Source: Cristatella mucedo | Lineage: Eukaryota; Bryozoa; Phylactolaemata; Cristatellidae | DNA length: 64,000 nucleotides | Direction of reading: 5' to 3' | Assembly: GCA_009760855.2 (NCBI GenBank) | Contig: WPIO01000019.1 | Coordinates: 1,481,001 to 1,545,000 of the forward strand | In this document: positions 10,981 to 21,722 of the stretch, piece by piece | Numbering within the stretch: position 1 is the stretch's first letter | Layout of the letters: each line of letters opens with the position of its first letter | Translations under genes and position numbers: made by a program | The notes under the pieces: generated by a model | What the model was told of the DNA's origin: nothing | Seen by the model: only the letters and a program-made list of their open reading frames with translations | Databases searched by the model: none

Positions 10981-12374
10981 CAAGTCCACTAAAATAGATT
11001 GCAGCGGCCCGGGCCAATACCGCAATCCACTGCATTCCACAGGAAAACTACAGAAATCTTGTGTGCAAAGTTCCTTTTCTGATTGCACTTCACAGTACAT
11101 TGATGTGACATTTGTACTCACAAAGTTTCACTGGCATAGGCACTAGCCTTCTCGTGCATCGTGCATCTTTCTCGTGCATATTTTCGAAATCGTAATCCCC
11201 AGATGAAAATCTTGTGGGTCTTTCCCCTAAAGGGAAAAAATAGCGGGTCTTGCCCCCAGATGAAAATCGTGACTTCGCCACTTAGCATCCAAGTCTTTCG
11301 TGCTTGCTTTAGCCCAAAACCGCTGAAGAGCTCATGGGTTATATATATTGAAGAAACTGCACGAGCTGCAAAGTGAAATACTCACAATCACACTTCCTTT
11401 AGACGACAGCTTGTGATAGTAAACCGTGTTTGAGAATACCGCGGCCCGGTCAATGATAGCTACGATTATTTATCCTTAGCAATCTTAGCGAAGGAAAAAT
11501 GCGTTAATATGGCCTATAATACCGAAACTATTTTTTTAATTAAACTGGCGCTTTTGCGAGGAAAAAGCAGCTGCTCGCGGCTTGTTAAGCTGTGCGGACA
11601 ATAAAAGAGGCAACGTGATGGCCCACTTCAGGTGGCTTCCGGTCACATCTACTCAAGGTTAAAAATAGGCCCCAACGAAAATTTCTTTATTATGAGCACG
11701 ATTGCTCTGGTAAAATAAGGAACCTGCAACTGTAAAGATCTTGAAATCAACTGCTCAATCGTTTCGAGAAGCTTTGGTGTGGTCTCTTTTTTCAGCTTCG
11801 GTGCGGGGAAAACCGACACTGAAAATTTCAAATCCCGGAATATCTTGTGGTCCTGGCTGCACGGCTCTTAAAAACGCATTGGAAATCATTCCATCGAGGT
11901 GTTTGTGTATCGTCAGAAGTGCACCCATGCAGGATTTTACACCATTAAGTACTGGCTTTATTTAAATCAATGCTTTTATAAATAAGCCGACTTTTCAAGA
12001 TCACATTACCGCATGCGCAATAGTAAGGCTTGGACTTACGAAAGAAGCTCGCGACGATAAGCGCAGACGCGACGCCGTGTATTTTTAAGCATCTAATGTT
12101 CCAATCATCGGTCGCAAACTCAGCCTAGCGGGACGCCAATCGAATGGCGTCAGGTTACAGTTACCGGGTCGAAAGTTTCGCCTAACCAAGATCCAGGCTT
12201 CGTAGATTTAAAAGCCTCACAATTAGAGGGATATGCACCACGAGAATGTATTTAGAATGTATTCATCGCTCCGTCTCAGCTTGTACCGTACCGGTAGTAA
12301 GCAGTCGCCAACCGCGGACCGGCGGCCGGTAGGTAAAGGCCATCTATCCCATAAGGCGTCCGGACTTCCGCTAG
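10981..12374. other. Intergenic sequence between the Ly6 and RPL34 genes
   Basis: No gene is recognised. A short imperfect duplication of a 'cccagatgaaaatc..tg' block lies at 11199-11272. The final part would contain the RPL34 promoter. Confidence 0.4.
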
Positions 12375-12398
12375 TCCCTTTCCTCTGGCATCGTCAAG
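12375..12398 (+). promoter_or_regulatory. Probable RPL34 leader exon with 5'-TOP-like start
   Basis: A pyrimidine run, CCCTTTCCTCT, is followed by GGCATCGTCAAG and a splice donor, GTAATA, at 12399. Ribosomal protein mRNAs typically start with such a C-led pyrimidine tract and often have a short non-coding first exon. The next acceptor (TTTTTTCAG, ending 12549) precedes the start codon by 8 bases. The transcription start itself is inferred, not seen. Confidence 0.55.
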
Positions 12399-12557
12399 GT
12401 AATATGGCGGCTCCCTAATGCAGCGTTAGGCGGAATTCCAAAATCTGATTCCATCGTGTGTCTATGGCATCCTTTGTCGTACATTTTGCTGTCAGCAGAA
12501 AGTATACGGTATTGCGGAAGACGTGAGCATGCTTTCCTGCTTTTTTCAGCCTAGATA

Positions 12558-14471
12558 ATGGCTCAACGTTTAACCTTCCGGCGTCGACTGTGCTACAATA
12601 CCAACTCGGCGGCACGAAAAGTGTACGTAATCGCAGTGCCTTTGCCACTGACCTAGGAGCCGCTCAACACGCAGTTTTCGCTTAAACTGTGGCGTGGCGG
12701 GTTGCAGCTTTAGTTAGGCTGCCTCTATTCATATTCGTGCTGGTTGTATGCATTACGCCGGTGCCCGTATTAAGGATCCCTGAACTGGCCGCACTGTTCT
12801 GCTTCGTGTATCTCCTCACTCGTAAAGAGACTAAAGACATGCCCATAATGCAGACACTGGCTGCGTTAGGCGCCATGGCCCCTGAACTTGTGTGAAGTTC
12901 GCGTGCAAGTCTTAAGCGATATTAGATCGCTAGACCTGCTGTCATACCACGCTGGCTGGCGCTTCATTGACCAAGGGAAGCACAAGTGAGTTGTTGATCG
13001 ATCGCAGGTACTCGCGATGAGTCAAGTACCCCGATGCCCCCATTTCTATCGCTAGCTAGCTTAGGCCAAGAGCACAGTGACTGTATTCTGACATCTTAAT
13101 TTTGTTTGTGTTTTGTTAGTGAACGGTGTGCTGCTTGAGTACTTATTGCTTCTTAGTTGGTGCAAGTGTGCTGAAAGGTATGTCCCACCAATTACCTTCA
13201 GCAGCATGCATACCATCGCAGCTTTCATGTGCTTGAGCCCATACTGTTTAGAGAATTCCGGGCAAACGTTTGCATGTACTCGTTATACTGAGGCAGTTGT
13301 GCTTTTACCAGTGCAACCGTTGCAACTCAAGTCCTATTACTGGAGTGCACCATTCCTTATGCAAGTTTACCTACAAATCTCGTGGCGTGTACGACAATAT
13401 GCATATTGTTAATTGCTACATACTTTGTTCATGTCTCATAGTAATTTGCATTTTGAATGTGAGTCGATCGTAAGCAACAATGAATTAGTTTGCAATGGAT
13501 CTGCTTGCAGGTCCAAGACTCCAGGCGGCCGCCTGGTTTACTTGTATAAAAAGAAAGCGGGAAGTGTTCCAAAATGCGGAGACTGCAAAGTGCTGCTGCA
13601 CGGAGTAAGTTTTATATGTACATTGCCAGTGCTGCGTTGAATTCGGTCAAGTTTGCTGCTTTTTTGAACCGCATGTGGGTACCTACCTGGATCGGCATAT
13701 ACTGCTGTATGATTTGGTCTCATGTATATGCATCGGTAGCTTCACAAAGCGACGAAGACCAAGTGGAAGTTTTCTTTAGCACACTCAAATTCTAATGGGC
13801 TTGTGATATGCATGTGATAGCCAGCAGACTTCATCTCGTGCAACAAAGAATGTAAGAAGCATAGCTGTGTCATGAGGGCAATTAAGGAAGTAAGTAGCAT
13901 GTAAGTAGCAGCTCACGTTGGCTGGAAAGTGTGCAGCAGTCGGTAGCAGGCAAGTAGATATCGTGTAGTAAGAATTGTGACTGAGTTCCACAATCTAGGT
14001 AGGACCTGAAGAGCAAAAGCTTTTGTCGCCAATGTTAGTGTTGGATTGAAAGCTAATTAATTGCACCAACTGGACCTGTAGGCCTGAAAAGGCTGAAACT
14101 GGTGCAGCAGTTAAGCTAGGAGTGAGTATGCTGTTTTATGCTTAGCGACATAAGATGAAGCAGCAATGCATAGCTTGTAGTTACAATAAGATTTGCTTGT
14201 AGATCAAGGCTGCTCGTCCTAAGCAACTTATGTCAATGTCAAAGCGGCTGAAGACAGTCACTCGGACATACGGTGGTTCTCAGTGCCACACCTGCGTAAG
14301 GACAAGGTCAGTATAAAGTATTACGAAATTTTTTCTTGCCTGTGTTTGCTATGGAAACCTTGCTGCATTGTTATGTCTTTTTTCAGGATAATTCGTGCTT
14401 TCCTCATTGAAGAACAGAAAATCGTTGTCCGAGTGCTGAAGGCTCAGCAGGCTGCTGAAGCTAAGAAGTGA
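12558..14471 (+). CDS. RpL34: Large-subunit ribosomal protein L34 (eL34), 4 coding exons
   Basis: The coding exons are 12558-12622, 13511-13604, 14203-14306 and 14387-14471, 348 bases in all, giving 115 residues plus a stop. The splice sites are GT|GTACGT, TTGCAG|G, GGA|GTAAGT, TTGTAG|A, AAG|GTCAGT and TTTCAG|G, and all phases agree. The protein starts MAQRLTFRRRLCYNT, the L34 N-terminus. It continues SKTPGGRLVYLYKKK, then the zinc-binding-type pair KCGDCK and QCHTC around MSKRLKTVTRTYGG. It ends IIRAFLIEEQKIVVRVLKAQ followed by a short AAEAKK tail. L34 is a structural protein of the cytosolic 60S ribosome. The length is close to the human protein (117). A cysteine at position 12 replaces the usual serine. 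The gene has introns and is intact, so it is not a processed pseudogene. Alternative processing was not examined. Confidence 0.96.
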
Positions 14472-14476
14472 GCGTA

Positions 14477-14482
14477 AATAAA
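14477..14482 (+). promoter_or_regulatory. RPL34 polyadenylation signal
   Basis: AATAAA lies six bases after the RPL34 stop codon, followed by a T/GT-rich stretch. The implied 3' untranslated region is very short, which is common for ribosomal protein genes. Confidence 0.8.
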
Positions 14483-14939
14483 CAAGTTCTTATTGTCCAA
14501 GTCTTTTTATTGCCAAAGTTATAGGATGGCTTAACTATAGACAAGATTTCATTGTGGAGTCATGTTGATGTGTAAATAGTCGCAGCTTCTGTCTTTACCG
14601 TGTCGCCAAGCTGAGCTGCGGCAGTGATGTAAACCTAGCCACCCCGACTATCAGGAAAGAAACTGGTACTGTCCAAGGAAATTACCAGCTACATTAGTTC
14701 TTGTCCATCTGGCTGCCGATAGCTGGGTTGCTAGTTAGTTGTGCATCTTAGCTACCACTCGATTGCATGTCAACCTGATAATGAGATTAAGCAGGCTTTA
14801 GTTATAGTCTGGATTTTTGTTCCTAGCTAGCTTTTAATTTTTCTGTGCTGAAGCCCCCATTCCCCGTTGGTAACCTTCATATAATTTTAGACCCATTCGT
14901 TGCCAGGCTTAGCACAGCCTGGACAGGTAGTGTAATTGC

Positions 14940-15048
14940 CAAGCTGGTTTGGCCCAGTGGTTAAGGTGCTCACCCCGATCAAGGTTTGCCGAGGTCGTGG
15001 GCTCGAGTCTTGTGGCATATGTGGTGCCTGAATAAAGATGGTGCTTAA
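14940..15048 (+). mobile_element. SINE-B, tRNA-derived
   Basis: The copy has an A-box-like TTTGGCCCAGTGGTTAAGG, a B-box-like GGGCTCGAGTC, the family-specific GTGGCATATGTG, and a degraded version of the 'gcctgaataaagat' tail. The four copies in the window share this order. Confidence 0.8.
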
Positions 15049-15050
15049 CA

Positions 15051-16435
15051 ATTGAGTCGTATTTATACATTTATAGTATTGCTAATCCTGGAGCTATACC
15101 GAGCATTCGTTCGGTGCCGTATAGTGGGCCAAATAGGCCGAGTTGTAGCTGTCGGACCAACTGGGCAGTGGTCAGTTACCTTAAAGAGTATTACATTTAC
15201 AAAATGGGTATTTTTGAATGCTAACGTAGCATTTGGTTAAGTTTAGCTAAGGGACTTTGTTTTAAACTTCTCAGGGATGTCTTAACGCAAAGTAGAGATA
15301 AGATTTGCACTAAGGATGAGATTTTGGGCGGTTTCTAAGCTTAACTATAGTTCTCGTGCTAACAGACTTGATCACCCGAGGTCTGTGGGACTTATGATAT
15401 ATGTGGAGAGATATAAATCGTAGCTCCTGATGTGAGGATGCTGTGCTCCGTCTGTCTAGGTAGGCTCGAGAGCTTAGCTCACGGTCCTGGCGAGGCTGGT
15501 AATCCCCTTGCAAGTTTTCAAGCTCTCGCAGCCTAACGACATAGCCACGAGGATGGAGAACAGTCATTCTAAGGGTGGGGCGCCTCTGTTCAGGGAGAGC
15601 TCTGCCGATCTTTCTCCAGTGATTAGTCTCGGCAAGCTCGGCCAAGTGCAGCAGTGGCAGGGGACTCTGCGAGCCAAAGCAGGACCTTCTCAGGCGTCAT
15701 GGAAAGAATGAAAGACCATTGCCTAAACAGCCAACTGGCTGGGTTTTTTGATCGCTCACGTGTTCGCCCGAGATCAATGAGGTCCAGTCGGAAGGAAGTC
15801 CGTGTCGTAGGTGGCGCCGACGGATATTGGTATTTCATCAGCTCTTCCTTGCTGCCACGGAATGAGAAAAACAGCTGCACAAACCAGAGGTGGTGGCCGA
15901 GAAGGGCATGATCTTAAATATCGCCGAGTTGACGATTTCGCTGGCCTCCCATCGGAGATTCGCCGGCGCAGTCTGAAGAAAATGACTGATGCGTTTCGGT
16001 ACTTGAGGCGATGAGGGTACTCCCTGTTTCGCTACTTTAGGCCTTTTAAAGCGAGTTCTACAGACGTCAGCGTTATGTAATTCCGCGGGTGAGACTGCTG
16101 CGTGCGTCCATATTCGGCGTCCCAGCAGTGGGAACGCACTCAAATACCCGCCTGTTCCACTTGAATATTAATTAGTTACACGTCTTACGTTTACAACGTG
16201 AGAGCCGCTATAGTTTCCAAAATGGCACCGTTAATTACGTGGTTTTTTACTTCCGTGGACGGAAACCTCAATTAGGAATATGACTTCTTAATTAGCAAAG
16301 GTAATTAGAAGACTACTTCTTAATTAACAAAGGTAATTGAAAGACTTCAAAGGTAGTGGATTCTCTGGAAGCATGCTGGCAGAGCTTCACTGGCCGCCGA
16401 ATGGTAGCGCAAATAAAAATTTCGACATTCAGACA
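15051..16435. other. Unassigned stretch after RPL34
   Basis: Overlapping open frames at 15310-16143 on both strands are unrecognised and show no splice-flanked conserved block. Runs of 'aattag' around 16160-16350 include a short duplicated 'acttcttaatta.caaaggtaatt' unit. Confidence 0.35.
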
Positions 16436-16549
16436 TCGTCCCCTGGGTAGGACATTCCCCCCCCGGTTATGTGGTTTAGGGTTTAACGTTTAGGGTTTAG
16501 GCTTTAGCGTTTTGGGTTTAGAGTTTAGGGCGGGCTGCCCCATAACTCG

Positions 16550-16615
<66 letters not shown>

Positions 16616-16746
16616 CATTTCCCCCGGTAGGACATTTCCCCCTATGTTGACGAATGTATAACTAAGAATATATATGTATATAAGTTATACACTCCGGGTC
16701 CACCGGGGGGGGGGGGAATGTCCAGGGGGAAATGTGCTACAACCGG
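16436..16746. repeat. Composite repeat with GACATTCCCCC-type ends, TTTAGGG-like core and (TA)n
   Basis: The left edge carries 'taggacattcccccccc'. The right edge carries its complement-like 'ggggggggaatgtcc' and a further 'gggggaaatgtgctac'. Between them are degenerate TTTAGGG units (16476-16528), a GGGCGAGTT/AACTCGCCC-type segment, (TA)30 at 16553-16612, and internal 'ggacatttcccc' copies. The layout suggests a non-autonomous element with inverted ends; no coding capacity. Confidence 0.55.
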
Positions 16747-17089
16747 GAGCTAACAGATTTCATCTCGCGAAAAAAAAATTGACAAACATAGCTGAGTCAG
16801 GAGAGCAGTGGATTAGTGAGTCGTCTTAGTCAGCCACAGTTAAATCTGGGGGTTCATTATGATCTAATGAGTCAAACTCTCCGTTAAATTATTCCATTCC
16901 TTGTACATAAATAGACAGACGAAGAGTGCAAATAATTACATTTCGTTAAATGTTCACTCTTAGGATTATGTATTGCGTTTACATTATGTGCTGCATTTAC
17001 TAGGCTGCAACTTTGCCAGTATTTAGTTGGTTGTCGGTAAACCTATCTGGTGCACTAACAATACTCTACCGAACAGCTGGTCAATTATT

Positions 17090-17310
17090 TGCATTCGGAC
17101 AGTCCCTTCTCGCCGACCTGCACTGGCTCCCAATCGAGCAGCGTATCGACTTCAAGGTTTTTGTCACTTACTTTTAGGTGCCTTCATTCTCTGGCTCCAG
17201 CCTGGCTATCATAACTAATCCCTTGCCAGGCGAAGAATCGTACAGCCCACTGTTCTGACTCGAATCGCTTAGCCGTGCCACGCATAAAACCTGAAAACCG
17301 TTGGAGACCG
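17090..17310 (+). mobile_element. LINE-A C-terminal coding fragment
   Basis: The plus strand matches the LINE-A block 'ctcgccgacctgcactggct', then 'gacttcaaggttttt' and 'ggagaccgt'. These encode LADLHWLP-like and FKV-like residues in better copies. Frameshifted and truncated at both ends. Confidence 0.75.
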
Positions 17311-18339
17311 TACGTGAATGAATGTGGGCAAAAAGGGATAGGGCAGATAGGTAGCTAGCATGCATATGTAGCTGCAATATTAGCACTCGCAGTTGAAATC
17401 GTAATTGCCTTTCGGGGCCTGCCTTTGGTAAGCGACTGGCATGCATAAATAAACATAATCTGCCCGTGATTCTTCCTGTGGGCCTACCATTTTGTCACTG
17501 CACATTAAAATAAGTTGGTGGCGCGTTTGTAGGTTCCGTACACTCAATGCAGATTCGCTACCCGGCACTGACGAATCACTTTCGCAAAAAGAGCTCTTAA
17601 GCTTGGCGGTCAGTGGAGCGGGCTCACTAGCTAGGTGGTTTTCGCTCGTCATTTCGTGGACCGGCGAGTTTTCTTTCCCAGCAATGGGTTGGGAAAACAA
17701 AAGCGAGCAAAGAGAGCAGAATTCGAGTGTACCTATTGGAGACAACACGCGAGGGAAACGAGCAACAGAGGACCGTGCCACTCAGTGCCAACTTCCCGTA
17801 CGACAACTGTACAATGGAAAGAGAGTACAAGAGCCTGGAGCTTCGTTCTGTCCAAGCTCAGCGAGCGCCTCAATTATGGCAAAGGCAAAAACAGAAAGAG
17901 ACCGAATCTACGAGTCTAGCAGTTCGCGACCAAAGTCACGTGACACAGAGTCCATGCCCGACGATTGGCCGTGCTCACCATCTAGACTGGGCTCGCCGCA
18001 AGGTCCGCGGACACTCGGGCGGGGGGGGGGCCGCATTTGGAATGCAACACTGAAAAGACCCGCGATTTTTCAAAGGCATAAGCTAGTGCAATATAATTCA
18101 TTTCTATTGAGCCCTAGGATAACTTACTCTCTACGGAGATGCTTTACCTCCGCCGATCCCACGACCTAGGCTGCTAACGGCGAGCGCCACACCCCAAGGC
18201 CAAATCGGGACCGCATGGTAGCCACCGTATGCTGTAGTCGGAATTGATAAATGACTATGGAGTGATACGTATTGACGCAGCACTACTACGATTGACCACT
18301 ATACTATGGTTATGCATAGCACTACCACGGGGTGGCTTC
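17311..18339. other. Unassigned stretch with a 225-codon open frame
   Basis: A plus-strand frame runs 17492-18169, overlapped by another from 17727. Neither shows a domain I recognise, and the predicted sequence is low in hydrophobic pattern. It could be a chance frame or part of an unknown element. Not called as a gene. Confidence 0.25.
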
Positions 18340-18690
18340 CTTATACCTAGCTGAGCTGCTGCACCGGTTTCAGCCCCCTCGTAGCCTCAGGTCCTCTATA
18401 GAAGATAAATTAACTAAAATTAATTAATTGCTCCATTCCTCCGACTACAGACCGTTGGCTACAGAGGCTTTTGCTCTGCAAATCCTTGACTGTTCTGCTC
18501 TCCTGCTGCCGACTGTGACACATCCTTTCCAGCTGCCATGAGCTGCTACTTGAATACTACTAACTACCTTTACCGTTCTCCTCACTCGGTTTTGCTTTTC
18601 CCTTTCTCTCAGCTGGGTGAGTTCAGTCTGCTGGCTACCGCATGCGTAACGGATGCCGCTTGGGTTCGCTTGAGTTCGCCGTGGAAAACT
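18340..18690 (+). mobile_element. LINE-B 3' end
   Basis: The plus strand follows the LINE-B order: 'gagctgctgcaccggtttcagcc', 'ctcaggtcctctat', a degraded non-coding part with 'ctgctgccgac', and the terminal 'ggctaccgcatgcgtaac' block. The equivalent part of the copy at 21.3-21.6 kb is about as divergent as other members. Confidence 0.7.
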
Positions 18691-19069
18691 CTCGTGCACA
18701 TGAAACTGGAGTGCTAATATTATATTTACGAGACAGCTGTAGCCACTGTGCTCAGGTGGAGGTAAATCGTAAACCTTAAACCGTTTCCCATGCTGAAACA
18801 ATTTGTTACATCATTTAAGGTCCAAATGTAGCATGTGCATAGAAATTTACTTGACAAGCATAAATATATGTGTTGGTGGTTACCTCAGGTGTATACGCTA
18901 CGGATTTGAAGCGGCAGACCGAAAATTGTCCTTCACTTTTATATTCTAGGACGTCGGTATTTCTTGTTCTTCAAATGTCAAACGTGCGATCGCCAGGATT
19001 GAGCTAGCATGGCTGGCTTCACAAAATTCTAACGCATCGTTAGTCTCCTGTTCAGCGTCTATAATATAG

Positions 19070-19073
<4 letters not shown>

Positions 19074-19153
<80 letters not shown>
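19074..19153. repeat. Compound microsatellite (TA)n(GA)n
   Basis: About 27 TA units pass directly into 12 GA units. Confidence 0.95.
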
Positions 19154-19614
19154 TCAATACGAGATTCAATGCTATGCATCTCAAGCCTGCACGGGGCAAA
19201 TCTTTCGGGTCTCTTGATGGGAACGTCGTGGGACTTTTTGACTGGTTTTGGTAGCAAACCAGATCTCTGCCAACTTTCAGACTATTTTAGCAGCTTGCCT
19301 CGTAAGCATGCGTGTGACAGGATCTTCGACCGGAAGCAGCTTTGAATCGAAAACCAATGTTTCACTATAGGATATAATACGTTCTATATTACTGCAAAAA
19401 AGCAGAAAGAATTCGAAGACACTCCGTCATTCGAAGAAAAGGAACTAGTATGCCAGAACACAATTTACTCCACGAAAATCTTAAAGCAAAAAAGAGTTCG
19501 TGCATCGTGCATTGCTTTATCCTTGCACTAGCAATGAGATAAAGACAAACTGCTTTAACTTATTCTTCGGGTAATCTGGTGGCTCTTCGATGACAGAGAA
19601 AATTGGATGCACGA

Positions 19615-19756
19615 AACAGATACCGCTGGCTACCGAATGCGTACCGAAAGCCGCTTCGGCTGTGAGTGCGCTATGCAAAACTCTCCTGCGTAACACCCTC
19701 ATAGTCTTTATGGCTTTGTGGAGTTACAAACGAAGATACATTACATTAGACACACG

Positions 19757-19802
<46 letters not shown>
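19615..19802 (+). mobile_element. LINE-B tail followed by (CA)n
   Basis: The terminal LINE-B block (ctaccgaatgcgtaccgaaa, then the 'gctgtgagtgcgctatgcaaaactctcctgc' region, abbreviated) ends in ATTACATTA and then a (CA)n run to 19802. The microsatellite probably grew from the element's simple-repeat tail. Confidence 0.8.
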
Positions 19803-19803
<1 letters not shown>

Positions 19804-19809
19804 AATAAA

Positions 19810-20384
19810 AAAATGTGTTGCTTCCGCTGCTGCCGGTAAGGTTCGCATAGCATGGGTACTCCATAAAATGATGAGAACTACCTATCAATTTTAAAATAAT
19901 GCACCCAAATGCTTTCGCTGAAATAGAGTGTGAAAAGTGTCGTTGGCATGGGCATCTTGAAAATAACCCGCGATTCTAAAAGGAAAAATGCAATGTGGCA
20001 ATCTTCGGCTGACTCATCCAATGCAACGATTGTTCTCCTTTCGCTATTGCTTTGGAGCCAAAAGAAAAGATGTGATATAGCTAATACAATGTTTTAAATA
20101 TTCAGACCCGGATGGCTTGCAGGGCTAAGAACGAAAACCGCGTATTCATTTAGAAGGATACGAACCTGTAACCTTGTTTACTCTGTCTAATGCCTTGATT
20201 ATGCAGCTGCCTTAATGAAGCTACCGGTTAAATCCCTCTTAGCATTACGGCGAAACCACGACGCATGACAGGATCCCTAAATGACATACCCGGATGTACA
20301 CCTAGCTTGCATTCGAGGCAAGTGTGATGGCATCAGCACATACGCAGCAATGATGACCGGAATGTCAATGCCCTAATGCTGCTA
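19810..20384. other. Unassigned AT-rich stretch
   Basis: No gene, repeat family or conserved block was recognised. Confidence 0.35.
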
Positions 20385-21722
20385 GTGATCAATCAGCTTC
20401 CTTAAACACTGTTGATTACGATATCCTACTTGAACGTTTGAGAACAACGACCGGTCTGGCAGACGAGGCACTAGCGTTGGTTTAAATCGTATTTGTTCGA
20501 TTGTGTTCAGTCCGTGTCGTCAGGGGGGGGGGTCAGGTCTTATCCACCAGATCAGTCACCTGCAGAATCCCTCAAGGGTCCGTCATCGGTCCTTTGAAGA
20601 TGTTCTCCATTTATACTCAACCTCTCGGAAAAGTGATTCAGGCCCATGGAATACGAAATCACTTTTATGCTGACGATAGTCAACTGTATTTGTCATTTAA
20701 ACCGTAGGAATCTGCTGCAGTGACTGATAAACTGAATGCTTGCCATGCCGACATTTTATCCTGGATGTCGGCACATTAAGCTAAACGATAATAAAACTGA
20801 ACAGCTGCTCGTAGGACACCCTAAGCGTGTGGCTAGACTAGAAAACTTGGCTCTTCTAATAGGTGATGCTGTTGTGCGACCATCGTCATCTGCTCAGAAT
20901 ATAGGTGTCGTCTTCGACAGCTGCCTACATTTTGAAAGCTTTGTTTAGAAGACTGCTTCCACAGCTAGCCACCGCGTCCGATCCCAATCTAAGATTAGAA
21001 ACCACCTTCAATGATGGCTTGCAAAACATGTATCTTGCTCATCAGTTCTGCCTCGGCTCTAGATTATTATAATTCCCCTTTGGCCGTGCTACCGAAAAAA
21101 TCCACTGGGCCATGTGCAGCTAGCTATGAATATGGTTGCAAGGCTAGTTTGCAAACCCCAGAGATTCGACCACGTGTCTCCTGTGCTAAAAGGACTAGGG
21201 TGGCTGCCGGTTGATCAACGGATACAGAGCAAAGTTCTTGCGCTGACCCACAAGGCCAGCCACGGCTTGGCTCCTCCACACATAGCTGAACTGCTGCACC
21301 AGTTTCAGCCTCCTCGTGCCCTCAGGTCCTGTATGGACAATAAATTAACTGTTCCATTCCTTTCCTCGGCTTAAAGACTGCTGACGACAGAAGCTTGAGC
21401 TCTGCATTCCCTAGACTGTGGAACTCACTCCACGATTCCTTCGAAACAATAACTACTCTCGTGCTGCCGACTATGGCACATTTTCCCCAGCCGTCCTAAT
21501 CCGCTAATTCCATGCTACTCGCTACCTCAACTCTGTCCTGACTCAGCTATGCTTCTCACTTTCTCTTTGCTGCGTGAGATGAAGTCTGTTGGCTACCGAA
21601 TGCCTATCGAAAGCCGCTTAGGCTGTGAGTGGGCTATGCAAAACATCTGTCCTGCATAACACTCACACATTCTTTGTGGCTTTGTGGTTACAGACGGAGA
21701 TACGTTACATTACATTCATTGT
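20385..21722 (+). mobile_element. LINE-B (L2-like) copy, 5'-truncated, disrupted ORF2
   Basis: The copy begins inside the reverse transcriptase with NTVDYDILLERL. It continues through IPQGSVIGP and the catalytic FYADDSQLYL (near 20660), then LNDNKTEQLLVG. The C-terminal part follows (LGWLPVDQRIQSKVLAL, then LAPPHIAELL). It ends with the non-coding LINE-B tail and (ATTAC)n near 21715. Stops and frameshifts break the frame at several places. The PQGS and YADD motifs with an L2-type C-terminus place it in the L2/CR1 group. It cannot be active. Confidence 0.9.

Noticed and set aside
16476-16528. Telomeric array
   Set aside because: The TTTAGGG-like units are few and degenerate, and arthropods usually use TTAGG; it is better seen as part of a dispersed element.
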